DNA from: Actinomadura montaniterrae
GTDB taxonomy: Bacteria > Actinomycetota > Actinomycetes > Streptosporangiales > Streptosporangiaceae
DNA length: 41,898 nt
Reading direction: 5' to 3'
NCBI RefSeq assembly: GCF_008923365.1
Contig: NZ_WBMR01000072.1
Span: forward strand, 1 to 41,898
The notes beneath the pieces are model-generated. The model saw only the letters and a program-made list of their open reading frames with translations. It did not search any database and had not been told where the DNA came from. Positions 24,572 to 31,517 of this stretch are shown here, piece after piece (the first letter of the stretch is position 1; each line of letters starts with the position of its first letter). The position numbers and the translations under genes were made by a program.

Positions 24572-24967
24572 GTGCGAGTCGGAACTCGGGCCGGACTGGT
24601 CCTCATGGCGTCGGCGCTGGTGGCGGGGGCGCCGGTCGTGACGGCGTCGGCGTCGACGTCGGTGGCGGCGCCGTCGGTGGCGGGCTACGACGCCTGCCCG
24701 CGCGGCCGGATGTGCATCTGGCACGACAGGAACGGCGGCGGAGCCCGCCTGTCCTTCGCGCACAAGGCGCGGGATCTCAGCGAGCTGGAGGGCGGGCTCA
24801 ACGACCACGTCCTGTCGGCGTGGAACCGCACGGGGCGCCGCTGGTGCCTCTACGAGCACGCCCATTACAAGGGCGACAAGCGCGCCGCCGCGCGCGAGCC
24901 GCTGGTGGGCTCCAAGGGGAACACCACCGAGTTCGGTTACAAGATCAGCTCGTTGAAGCCCTGCTGA
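24572..24967 (+). CDS. Secreted peptidase-inhibitor I36-like protein
   Basis: 131 residues from a GTG start. A Sec signal peptide spans about 1-30 (GLVLMASALVAGAPVVTASA). The mature part is about 95 residues, with CPRGRMCIWHDRNGGG, ARDLSELEGGLND, RRWCLYEHAHYKGD and a terminal Cys. This is the I36/SMI-type beta-gamma-crystallin fold: C-P-x-G-x-x-C-x-W/Y, Greek-key turns, and four cysteines for two disulfides. Such proteins inhibit metalloproteases or act as small structural secreted proteins. A TACGAT -10 box lies at 24512-24517. The 280-bp gap before this gene holds that promoter and the promoter of the divergent ABC operon; I see no other gene in it. Confidence 0.75.
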   Translation: MRVGTRAGLVLMASALVAGAPVVTASASTSVAAPSVAGYDACPRGRMCIWHDRNGGGARLSFAHKARDLSELEGGLNDHVLSAWNRTGRRWCLYEHAHYKGDKRAAAREPLVGSKGNTTEFGYKISSLKPC

Positions 24968-25094
24968 ACCGGGCGGCCCGGACCGACGCGAGGGCCGTCG
25001 CGGCCCCCTCGGGGCCCGGAGCCCAGTATCCGATCGCCAGGCCGGCGAGTCCGGCGGCGGCGACCACGGCGAGGAGCCGGCGGGGACGCGGCAT
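24945..25094 (-). CDS. Small single-span membrane peptide
   Basis: A 49-residue product starting MPRPRRLLAVVAAAGLAGLA: a basic N-terminus, one hydrophobic helix (about 7-25), and a short Ala/Ser/Arg-rich tail. The best support is the ribosome site: GGAGGGAGAGG ends 6 nt before the ATG. Its 3' end overlaps the convergent I36-like gene by 23 bp. It may be a membrane peptide or a short secreted peptide. No family is recognised. Confidence 0.5.
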   Translation of the reverse strand: MPRPRRLLAVVAAAGLAGLAIGYWAPGPEGAATALASVRAARFSRASTS

Positions 25095-25244
25095 CGGGAT
25101 CCTCTCCCTCCGGAGACGGCACGGCCCACGGTAGGAGCGGATCCCGGCCGCGGAGTGAACGCCGGAGGAATGCCGCAGAACACCTGTTCCGCGACTTGGT
25201 CTCGGCAGGTCGGCGGCCCCGCCGGGCATCCGGTTGGTAGAGGC

Positions 25245-26612
25245 TCACCCGGCGGGCGTTGCGCTCGGGACGGCCGAACGGTTCTCCGGCGTGTAGAGGC
25301 GGATGTCGTCGACCTTCGCCGTGCCCTCGTAGAAGTTCATGTGCGGGTCGCCGATCATGAACCGGTCCGGATAGGCGGAGCCGGCGGGCCAGGTACCGCG
25401 GTCGACGAGGGTGCCGCCGGGCCCCTTCCAGGTCCAGTCGGCGTCGTAGCGGCCGTCGTAGGCGTCGGACCTCTGGTTGTAGTGCCAGATCGGCTCGCCG
25501 TCCTGGACGAACTTCCGGGTGTACCGGAACGTCGCCCGGCCCACGTGCGCGAAGACGCCCGACATCTCCATCGTGTAGGCCCCGTTCCGCCGCTCGATCG
25601 CGAAGGTGTACGGGTTGTGCGGCAGCAGTTCCGGCCGCAGGTCGACCGTCGACACGATCGCGCCGCCTTTGACGAAGCCGCATTCGCTCTGCATCAGGTA
25701 CTCGGTGCCGGGCATGGACGGATACCGGCGGTCGTCGGTCATGAAAATGGCGTTGACGCCGTTTCCGGTCCCGGCGGAGTACGGCTCGTACTGCCTGGTG
25801 GCGGGGTTGCAGTATTTGAGCCCGGAGCCTGTGTACTTGTACCTGTTGTAGCCGTCCATAGCGACCTTGCGGTGGCCGTGGACGAAGATGTTGTTGTGCG
25901 GCGCGACCCGCCGGTAATCCATGATCGACATGTAGTAGAAGCCGTTGGAGTCGGTGCGGGCGTCGGCCCATTGGCATTCGGGCCTGGAGAAGTCGCCGCC
26001 CGACGCCCACGGGAAGACGGTCTTGCAGCCTCCCGGCGCATAGCCGTTGATCCGGCCGTCGGGATAGTCCCATGAGCCATTGCGCTCGCCGCCGAAGTCG
26101 AGGCCGCGCAGCGTCATCTCGACGCGGTACTCGGAAGGCAGGTCGCGCGTCGAGCGGATGACGACGCCGCCGCGGTAGTCGGGTTCGTCGAGGTTCGCCA
26201 CGCCGTGACCGGACGTGAGGGTCGGCGCACCGTCGGGACGGCCGTCGCCGTCGCGGTCCCGGGCGGCCAGTTCCGCGGTGAGCCAGCCCCGCCGGCCGAA
26301 CGCGAAGGACTTGCGGTACGTGCGGACCTTGGCGAGCTGCGTCCGGAACGCCGGGCCGCCCACCGTGGCGAAGTACGCGCCGTCGTTGTCGTACATGTCG
26401 ACGTCGTACGGGCTGCCAGGCCCGTCGTCGTCGGGCCTCCACGGCACCCGCGTGTCGTCCAGCCGCCGGTCGAAGGTCTCCGCGGCGACGAGGCGCCAGC
26501 CGGGCCGGTCGCCCGGCGGGCCGGTGCCCGCCCCGGCCGCCGCCGCGCCCGCCGGAACGGACAGGACGAGCGGGACCGCGAGCGCCAGGCCCGCACGAAC
26601 GCGCCGCTTCAT
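25245..26612 (-). CDS. Large secreted protein of unknown family, possible carbohydrate-binding fold
   Basis: 455 residues with a Sec signal peptide (about 1-27, MKRRVRAGLALAVPLVL then AGAAAA). The mature protein is rich in Tyr, Trp, Asp, Asn and Gly, with alternating beta-like patterns. It contains a DRDGDGRPDG calcium-loop-like motif (about 117-126) and four spaced cysteines in GGCKTV, PECQWA, KYCNPA and SECGFV, probably two disulfides. The opening ETFDRRLDDTRVPWR and the late FMIGDPHMNFYEGTAKVDDIRLY resemble concanavalin-like (LamG/GH16-type) jelly rolls, but no catalytic ExDxxE is visible. I do not recognise a named family. It is divergent from a GntR-PTS operon, with the GntR operator between them. 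Confidence 0.75.
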   Translation of the reverse strand: MKRRVRAGLALAVPLVLSVPAGAAAAGAGTGPPGDRPGWRLVAAETFDRRLDDTRVPWRPDDDGPGSPYDVDMYDNDGAYFATVGGPAFRTQLAKVRTYRKSFAFGRRGWLTAELAARDRDGDGRPDGAPTLTSGHGVANLDEPDYRGGVVIRSTRDLPSEYRVEMTLRGLDFGGERNGSWDYPDGRINGYAPGGCKTVFPWASGGDFSRPECQWADARTDSNGFYYMSIMDYRRVAPHNNIFVHGHRKVAMDGYNRYKYTGSGLKYCNPATRQYEPYSAGTGNGVNAIFMTDDRRYPSMPGTEYLMQSECGFVKGGAIVSTVDLRPELLPHNPYTFAIERRNGAYTMEMSGVFAHVGRATFRYTRKFVQDGEPIWHYNQRSDAYDGRYDADWTWKGPGGTLVDRGTWPAGSAYPDRFMIGDPHMNFYEGTAKVDDIRLYTPENRSAVPSATPAG

Positions 26613-26723
26613 ATCGCCGCCTCCCCCGCCGCGCCGCCCGGGCGCGGCGCTCGGCCGGTGTCAGGACGATCTTCGGTGACGGTAGGCCGGGGCCGCGCCC
26701 GCCGCCATGGCAAACATCGACAA

Positions 26724-26739
26724 AGTGGTATTGACCAGT
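26724..26739. promoter_or_regulatory. DasR/NagR-type operator (dre-like)
   Basis: AGTGGTATTGACCAGT; its reverse strand reads ACTGGTCAATACCACT. That matches the published Streptomyces dre consensus ACTGGTCTAGACCACT at 14 of 16 positions. It overlaps the -35 box of the GntR gene and lies 112 bp upstream of the divergent secreted-protein gene. Confidence 0.7.
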
Positions 26740-26760
26740 CGCCATGATCGGACGTAGCGT
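26731..26760 (+). promoter_or_regulatory. Promoter of the GntR-PTS operon
   Basis: TTGACC (26731-26736) and TAGCGT (26755-26760) with an 18-bp spacer. The -35 box is inside the dre-like operator, so a bound repressor would exclude RNA polymerase. Confidence 0.6.
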
Positions 26761-26798
26761 GTGCGACGACGAGATCGGTTCCATGGAAGGGTGCAGAC

Positions 26799-27530
26799 GT
26801 GCGGACTGGCGGTGAGGGCCGTAGCGGGAACACGAAGCGGCAGGCGGTCCGCCGCGAGCTGCTCGCCATGCTCGAGGACCTGGAGCCCGGTGACGCGCTG
26901 CCGTCCGAACGCCGGCTGGTCGAGGACCTCGGCGTCTCCCGGCCCACGTTACGGCAGGCCGTGGACGGCCTCGTCGCCGAAGGGCTGCTCGAACGGCGGC
27001 ACGGAAGCGGCACCTACGTGGCCGAACCGCGGATCGCGGTGCCGCTCACCATGACCTCCTTCACCGAGGACATGATCCGGCGGGGGATGAAGCCGGGCGG
27101 CCGCGTGCTGTCGTTCCGCACGGAGACCGCGGGGGCGCGGATCGGCAGGCGGCTGGCCCTCCCGCCGACCGAAGAGGTGTTTACCATTCGGCGGCTGCGG
27201 CTGGCGGACGGCGCCACGATGGCGATCGAGACGCTCTACCTGCCCCGGGCGCTGATGCCCGGGCTGCGCCGGGACGTCCTGGAGGGCCGGTCGTTCTACG
27301 ACCTGCTGCGCGGCGCCGGCATCGTGATCGCGTCGGGCACCGAGACGATCGAGCCGACCGTCACCACCCTGGAGGAGGCCGCCGAGCTGGGAGTTCCGGT
27401 GCACACGCCGGCGTTCCTGTTCGAGCGGGTGACGCGGGACGAGGACGGCCGGCCGCTGGAGTACGTCCGGTCCCTCTACCGGGGCGACCGGTACCGCCTC
27501 GAACTCGACCTCCGCCCCCCGTCCCACTGA
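26799..27530 (+). CDS. GntR family regulator, HutC/UTRA type
   Basis: 243 residues, the size of DasR/NagR. A winged helix-turn-helix (about 12-75: GDALPSERRLVEDLGVSRPT, then RRHGSGTYVAEP) precedes a UTRA effector domain (about 90-240: MTSFTEDMIRRGMKPGGRVL, FTIRRLRLADG, then EYVRSLYRGDRYRLELDL). UTRA proteins sense sugar phosphates or related small molecules. GTG start with GGAAGG 8 nt upstream. It is the first gene of an operon with a PTS permease and a SIS-domain protein, and the operator over its own promoter indicates autorepression. The effector is probably the phosphorylated PTS substrate. Confidence 0.9.
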   Translation: MRTGGEGRSGNTKRQAVRRELLAMLEDLEPGDALPSERRLVEDLGVSRPTLRQAVDGLVAEGLLERRHGSGTYVAEPRIAVPLTMTSFTEDMIRRGMKPGGRVLSFRTETAGARIGRRLALPPTEEVFTIRRLRLADGATMAIETLYLPRALMPGLRRDVLEGRSFYDLLRGAGIVIASGTETIEPTVTTLEEAAELGVPVHTPAFLFERVTRDEDGRPLEYVRSLYRGDRYRLELDLRPPSH

Positions 27531-27616
27531 CCGCTCCCCCGGCGCGCCTGCGAACGCGGCCGGGGCACGACCGTCCATCAGCGCTGGCGGGGGCCGCAGC
27601 GCACGTTCCACCCTGA

Positions 27617-27632
27617 GAAGTGAGGCGACTTC
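27617..27632 (+). promoter_or_regulatory. Ribosome site in a small hairpin before the IIC gene
   Basis: GAAGT and ACTTC arms enclose GAGGCG, so the ribosome binding site of the IIC gene lies in the loop of a 5-bp stem. This could modulate translation, though so short a stem may be chance. Confidence 0.3.
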
Positions 27633-27635
27633 ACC

Positions 27636-29069
27636 ATGGGCGTCATCAAGGACATCCTCACGTTCCTGGCGAACAACGTCTTCGGCCAGGTCCCGATCCT
27701 GATCGGGCTCATCACGCTCGCCGGGCTGATCCTGCAGCGCAAGCGGGCGGAGGACGTCGTCGCGGGCGCGCTGCGCGCCACGATCGGCGTGGTGATCCTT
27801 TTCATCGGCGTCGACGTGTTCACCGGCGGGCTCGCCAGCTTCCAGACGGTGCTGGCGAGCGCGATGGGCACGACGCCGCCGAAGGCCGACCACTCGCTCA
27901 CCGACTTCCTGTCGAAGCAGGGCGGGACGATCGCGCTCGTGATCACGGTGGCGTTCCTCGCGCACGTGCTCATCGTGCGGCTCTTTCCCGCCGCCCGGTA
28001 CCTGTACCTGACCGGCCACCTGATGTTCTGGATCAGCACGGTCACCGTCGCGTCGCTCGTCACGATCGCACCGGGCGCGAACCAGCTCACGCTCGTGCTG
28101 TGCGGGGCCGGGTTCGTCGCCGCGTACTGGACGCTGCAGCCGCTGTGGATGCGGCCGCTGATGCGCCGCGTCATGCCGGACGACCGCTTCGGGTACGCGC
28201 ACACCAGCTCCCTGGCCTGCCTCATCACCGGCTACGCCGCCCGGCCGCTCGGCAGCCGCGACAAGCACGACACCGAGAAGCTGACGCTGCCCCGGCAGCT
28301 GTCGTTCTTCAAGGACGTGAACATCAGCACCGCGCTGATCATCTCGGTGATCATGCTGCTGGGGGTCGCGTTCGCCGACCACGGCGTGGTGACCAGGGCG
28401 GCCGCCGAGATGGACGACAAGCTGTCCCCATGGGTGTGGGGGCTGCTGGTCGGGCTGCGGTTCGCGGGCGGCATCGCGATCCTGCTGTACGGGGTCCGGA
28501 TGTTCCTCGGCGAGATCGTCCCGGCGTTCAAGGGGTTCAGCGACCGGGTCATCCCGGGCACCCGGCCCGCGCTGGACGCGCCGACCGTCTTCCCCGTCGC
28601 GCCGACCGCGGTCATGCTCGGGTTCGTGACGTCCACGGTGGTGTTCCTGGCCTGCCTCGCGGTCTCCGCGGCGGCCGGCTGGTTCACCCTCGCCCCGCCC
28701 ATGATCATGCTGTTCTTCGTCGGCGGCGCGGCCGGGCTTTTCGGCAACGTCGTGGCGGGCTGGCGCGGCGCCGTCCTCGGCGGCGTGATCTCCGGCCTGG
28801 TCCTCGCGGTCGGGCAGGGCTTCACCTGGGGCCTGTACGAGCGGACGGCGCCGGAGCTGTCCACGCTCGCCGACCCCGACTGGTACGCGATCGGCTGGCT
28901 GCTCAAGGCCACGGACCCGGTCGTCGGCAAGGGCTCGGTCTGGCTCGTGCCGGTCGTGGCGCTCGCCGCGACCGTGGTCACCCTGGTGCTGCTCGGCCGC
29001 GCCGACCGGCGCCGCGCGGCCGTCGAGGCAGAGACCGCGCCCGCCGACGCGGCGACCGCCAAGGCCTGA
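27636..29069 (+). CDS. PTS permease IIC, ascorbate (UlaA) type
   Basis: 477-residue integral membrane protein with about 10-12 hydrophobic segments. Start MGVIKDILTFLANNVFGQVP, followed by LIGLITLAGLILQRK and GVDVFTGGLASFQT, is typical of the UlaA/SgaT family. These permeases move L-ascorbate or related sugar acids while the IIB subunit phosphorylates them. No ascorbate catabolic genes (UlaG lactonase, UlaD, UlaE, UlaF) are in the operon, so the substrate may be different. General PTS proteins EI and HPr are not in the window. The tail is duplicated across the stop codon. Confidence 0.87.
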   Translation: MGVIKDILTFLANNVFGQVPILIGLITLAGLILQRKRAEDVVAGALRATIGVVILFIGVDVFTGGLASFQTVLASAMGTTPPKADHSLTDFLSKQGGTIALVITVAFLAHVLIVRLFPAARYLYLTGHLMFWISTVTVASLVTIAPGANQLTLVLCGAGFVAAYWTLQPLWMRPLMRRVMPDDRFGYAHTSSLACLITGYAARPLGSRDKHDTEKLTLPRQLSFFKDVNISTALIISVIMLLGVAFADHGVVTRAAAEMDDKLSPWVWGLLVGLRFAGGIAILLYGVRMFLGEIVPAFKGFSDRVIPGTRPALDAPTVFPVAPTAVMLGFVTSTVVFLACLAVSAAAGWFTLAPPMIMLFFVGGAAGLFGNVVAGWRGAVLGGVISGLVLAVGQGFTWGLYERTAPELSTLADPDWYAIGWLLKATDPVVGKGSVWLVPVVALAATVVTLVLLGRADRRRAAVEAETAPADAATAKA

Positions 29070-29102
29070 CCGTGAAGGCCTGACCGCGAAGGCGTGAACG
29101 AC
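29061..29102 (+). repeat. 14-bp tandem triplication across the IIC stop codon
   Basis: Units at 29061-29074, 29075-29088 (13 of 14 identical) and 29089-29102 (diverged). Each has a TGA at 29067, 29081 and 29095, covering all three forward frames. Confidence 0.75.
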
Positions 29103-29122
29103 CCACAACGGAGGGAACCGAG

Positions 29123-29425
29123 ATGGCACTGGACAGGCGGCTGGAGGTCCTCGCGGTATGCGGGGTCGGGATGGGCTCCAGCCTGATGCTGAAGATGACC
29201 GCCGAGGACGCGCTCGGCGCGCTCGGCGTGGACGCCCGGGTCGAGAACACCGACGTGTCGTCCGCGCGGGGCATGTCCCCGGACGTGGTGATCGGGCAGG
29301 GCATGCACACCGGCGAGATCGCCGACCTCGCGCCCGTCGTCATCACGATCAGCGACTTCCTCGACAAGGACGGCCTGGCCGCGCAGCTGAAGGAGCGGCT
29401 GACCGAGCAGGGGTGGATGCCGTGA
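29123..29425 (+). CDS. PTS component IIB, ascorbate/galactitol type
   Basis: 100 residues, a single IIB domain of the lactose/ascorbate P-loop fold. The phosphorylated cysteine is Cys13 in LAVCGVGMGSSLML. It accepts phosphate from the IIA protein and passes it to the sugar on IIC. Strong ribosome site GGAGG 8 nt before the ATG. Its stop overlaps the IIA start (GTGA). Confidence 0.92.
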   Translation: MALDRRLEVLAVCGVGMGSSLMLKMTAEDALGALGVDARVENTDVSSARGMSPDVVIGQGMHTGEIADLAPVVITISDFLDKDGLAAQLKERLTEQGWMP

Positions 29426-29859
29426 CCGTCATCGCCGCGAACGACGACGTCGCCGCGCGGGACTGGCGCGAGGCCGTCCGGGAGGCGGCCTCCGCGCTGG
29501 TCGACGCGGGCGCCGCGGGCGACGGCTACCCGGCGGCGTGCGAGCGGGTCGTCGAGGAGCACGGCCCGTACATCGTGCTGGCCAAGGGCCTCGCGCTCGT
29601 CCACGCCCGTCCCGAGGACGGGGGGCTGGCCGTCGGCGTCGGCGTGACCCGGCTGGCCGCGCCGGTGGAGTTCGGGCATCCCGACAACGACCCGGTCGAC
29701 CTGCTGCTGGCGTTCTGCACGCCGGACCCGGACGCGCACGTCGGCACGCTCTCCGCGCTGGCCCGGTCGCTGTCGGGCGGCCTGGCCGACCGGCTGCGCG
29801 CCGCGCCCGGCCGCGAGGATCTCGCCGGCGTCCTCAAGGAGGCCGTGCCCGATGCCTGA
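29422..29859 (+). CDS. PTS component IIA, type-2 (mannitol/fructose/ascorbate) fold
   Basis: 145 residues from a GTG that overlaps the IIB stop codon (GTGA). The active-site phospho-histidine is His61 in GLALVHARPEDGG, matching the ALPHAR motif of PTS EIIA-2 domains; His47 in EEHGPYIVL is the second conserved histidine. It receives phosphate from HPr, which must be encoded elsewhere. Its last 8 bp overlap the start of the SIS gene, so IIB, IIA and SIS are translationally coupled. The order IIC-IIB-IIA as separate proteins is usual for ula-type systems. Confidence 0.9.
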   Translation: MTVIAANDDVAARDWREAVREAASALVDAGAAGDGYPAACERVVEEHGPYIVLAKGLALVHARPEDGGLAVGVGVTRLAAPVEFGHPDNDPVDLLLAFCTPDPDAHVGTLSALARSLSGGLADRLRAAPGREDLAGVLKEAVPDA

Positions 29860-30595
29860 CGCCGCGCGGCAGCGGCTCCCCGGCCGGGTGCGGGCCCTGC
29901 TCGACGACCTCGACGCCGCCTCCGGCGAGGCGATCGGCGCGGCGGCGGCGCTGCTCCTCGACGCGGTCCAGGCGGGCGGGATCGTGCACGTCGCCGGGGC
30001 CGGGCATTCGCTGGTGATGGTGTGCGAGACGTTCTACCGGGCCGGCGGGCTCGCCGCGGTCCGCCCGATCTGGGCGCCGGACGTGCTCCCGCTGGACGAC
30101 GCCGTCCGCAGCACCCGCGCCGAACGGCGCACCGGCGTCGGCCGGGCCGTCGTCAAGGAGGCCGCGCCCGCCCCTCCGGACGTCGCGGTGGTGTTCTCCA
30201 CCAGCGGCAGCAACCCGTACCCGGTCGAGATCGCCGAGGAGTGCGCGGCCCGGGACGTCCCGGTGGTCGCGGTGACCTCGGCCCGTGCCGCGAGCGGCGC
30301 CGCCGCCCGGGCCGCGACCGTGCTCGCCGACCACGCCGCGATCGTGGTGGACACCCGGGTGCCGCCCGGGGACGTCCTGCACCCGCCGGAGGCGCCGCGG
30401 ACCGCCGCGGTCTCCACGATCCTCGCCGCCTACGCGTGGTCGCGGATCCTCGCCGACCTGGACGACCTCGCCGCCGCGCGCGGCGTGGAGGCGCCCCGGT
30501 GGACGAGCGCGAACGTGCCGGGCGGCGACGAGCGGAACACCGCGCTCATCGAGCGGTACCGGCACCGCGTCCCCGAACTGACCGGCGGCCAGTGA
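29852..30595 (+). CDS. SIS-domain sugar-phosphate isomerase-like protein (UPF0309)
   Basis: 247 residues, one SIS domain. HVAGAGHSLVMVCETFYRAGG (about 46-66) is the first phosphosugar loop, and VVFSTSGSNPYPVEIAEEC (about 110-128) is the classic SIS serine loop. The layout matches the UPF0309 group, annotated as sugar isomerases and often found beside PTS or ABC sugar genes. It probably isomerises or deaminates the phosphorylated product of this PTS. The start is inside the IIA gene (8-bp overlap). It is the last gene of the operon; its 3' end carries a 14-bp duplication across the stop codon. Confidence 0.85.
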   Translation: MPDAARQRLPGRVRALLDDLDAASGEAIGAAAALLLDAVQAGGIVHVAGAGHSLVMVCETFYRAGGLAAVRPIWAPDVLPLDDAVRSTRAERRTGVGRAVVKEAAPAPPDVAVVFSTSGSNPYPVEIAEECAARDVPVVAVTSARAASGAAARAATVLADHAAIVVDTRVPPGDVLHPPEAPRTAAVSTILAAYAWSRILADLDDLAAARGVEAPRWTSANVPGGDERNTALIERYRHRVPELTGGQ

Positions 30596-30608
30596 CCGGC
30601 GGCGCGTG
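30581..30608 (+). repeat. 14-bp duplication across the SIS-gene stop codon
   Basis: ACCGGCGGCCAGTG (30581-30594) is followed by ACCGGCGGCGCGTG (30595-30608), 12 of 14 identical. TGA codons at 30593 and 30607 are in different frames. Confidence 0.65.
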
Positions 30609-30631
30609 AGGGGCGGCGCCCGCGCTGCCGG

Positions 30632-31168
30632 CTAGCCCGCGGGGAGGCCGGCGCGGTCGGGGACGGTGCGAGGCAGCTCCTGCAGCCAGGACGCCAGGTC
30701 GTCCGGCCACCAGCGGCCGGGCGACAGCCGTCCGAGCTCGGCGGCGACCCGCGGCGGCGAGGACGGCGCCGGGACGACGCGGGCGGGCGCGGCGCCGGCC
30801 AGCACGCCCAGCCACCAGTGCCGCACCGTCTCGGGCAGCTCCTCGGGGTCGAGGACGACGTAGTAGTCGGGGAGCTGGACGCGGTCCGCGCGCAGCGCGG
30901 CGAGGGCCTCCTCGACGGCGACCTCCAGCGGGCCGGGCGCGGACACCCCGTCGAAGAAGGCGGTCCAGGCGTCCCGGACGGCGGCGAGCGGGTCGTCGTC
31001 GTGCACCACGTAGGTGCCGCCGGCGCGGCCCACCAGCGCGGCGAACTCGGCGTGCGGGGCGTCGCCGCGGACGAGGGCGCGGACGTTGTGCAGCCCGTCC
31101 AGCCCGGCGACCACGTCCCCGGCCCGCTCCCCCGCCACGACGACCACGGTGCTGCTCGATCGGCGCAT
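30632..31168 (-). CDS. Conserved-looking hypothetical protein
   Basis: 178 residues, cytoplasmic, no recognised family. The N-terminus (STVVVVAGERAGDVVAGLDG) looks like a beta strand and turn of a nucleotide-type fold, and later TYVVHDDDPLAAVRDAW and LPDYYVVLDPEELPETVRHW follow. The C-terminal part is Pro/Trp-rich (WWPDDLASWLQELP). Real-gene evidence is good codon bias and a TAGACT -10 box (31175-31180) exactly 6 nt before the ATG, giving a leaderless start. It is divergent from the EF-hand gene with only 49 bp between them. Confidence 0.7.
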   Translation of the reverse strand: MRRSSSTVVVVAGERAGDVVAGLDGLHNVRALVRGDAPHAEFAALVGRAGGTYVVHDDDPLAAVRDAWTAFFDGVSAPGPLEVAVEEALAALRADRVQLPDYYVVLDPEELPETVRHWWLGVLAGAAPARVVPAPSSPPRVAAELGRLSPGRWWPDDLASWLQELPRTVPDRAGLPAG

Positions 31169-31174
31169 GCCCGG

Positions 31175-31184
31175 AGTCTATGAT
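31175..31184. promoter_or_regulatory. Overlapping divergent -10 boxes
   Basis: The stretch AGTCTATGAT holds TAGACT on the minus strand (31175-31180) and TATGAT on the plus strand (31179-31184), sharing two base pairs. The minus box serves the leaderless hypothetical gene and the plus box serves the EF-hand gene. Neither has a clear -35 box. Confidence 0.5.
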
Positions 31185-31217
31185 GCGGGGCATATCGGAC
31201 CAGTTCAGAGGAGCGAG

Positions 31218-31448
31218 ATGACCACCAGGCCGACCGAGGACGATCTTCTCGCCGTGTTCACCAGGGCGGACCTCGGCAAGGACGAGCGGCTCGACCTGAT
31301 GGAGTTCACGCTCGTCCTGGAGCACCTCGGGCTCGCGTGGACGCGCGCGGAGACGCAGGACCGGTTCGAGAAGGCCGACGCCAACCTCGACGGGTTCATC
31401 TCCTACGCCGAGTACCGGGCCATCCTGGAGGAGCAGGGCTGGGCCTGA
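31218..31448 (+). CDS. Small two-EF-hand calcium-binding protein
   Basis: 76 residues, acidic, two EF-hands. Loop 2 (Asp54-Glu65) is canonical: DANLDGFISYAE, with ligands at positions 1, 3, 5, 9 and 12. Loop 1 (Asp18-Glu29) is DLGKDERLDLME: Asp at 1 and 5, Glu at 12, but Gly at 3 and Glu at 6, so it should bind calcium more weakly. It is a cytoplasmic calcium sensor or buffer of the kind known in Streptomyces and related genera. The ATG has GAGGAG 4-5 nt upstream. It is divergent from an unknown gene and followed by a very strong terminator. Confidence 0.9.
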   Translation: MTTRPTEDDLLAVFTRADLGKDERLDLMEFTLVLEHLGLAWTRAETQDRFEKADANLDGFISYAEYRAILEEQGWA

Positions 31449-31466
31449 CCCCGGACCGCGAACGGA

Positions 31467-31509
31467 AACGGAACGGGCCCGCCGGGCGTACCGGCGGGCC
31501 CGTTCCGTT
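31467..31509. terminator. Strong bidirectional terminator
   Basis: Perfect 19-bp arms (31467-31485 and 31491-31509) around the loop GCGTA. It lies between the convergent EF-hand gene and pgi and can end both transcripts. Confidence 0.85.
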
Positions 31510-31517
31510 CGCGCCGG

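Noticed and set aside
24375..24641. An 88-codon frame upstream of the I36-like gene
   Set aside because: No ribosome site, Arg-rich low complexity, and it overlaps the I36 signal-peptide region in another frame.
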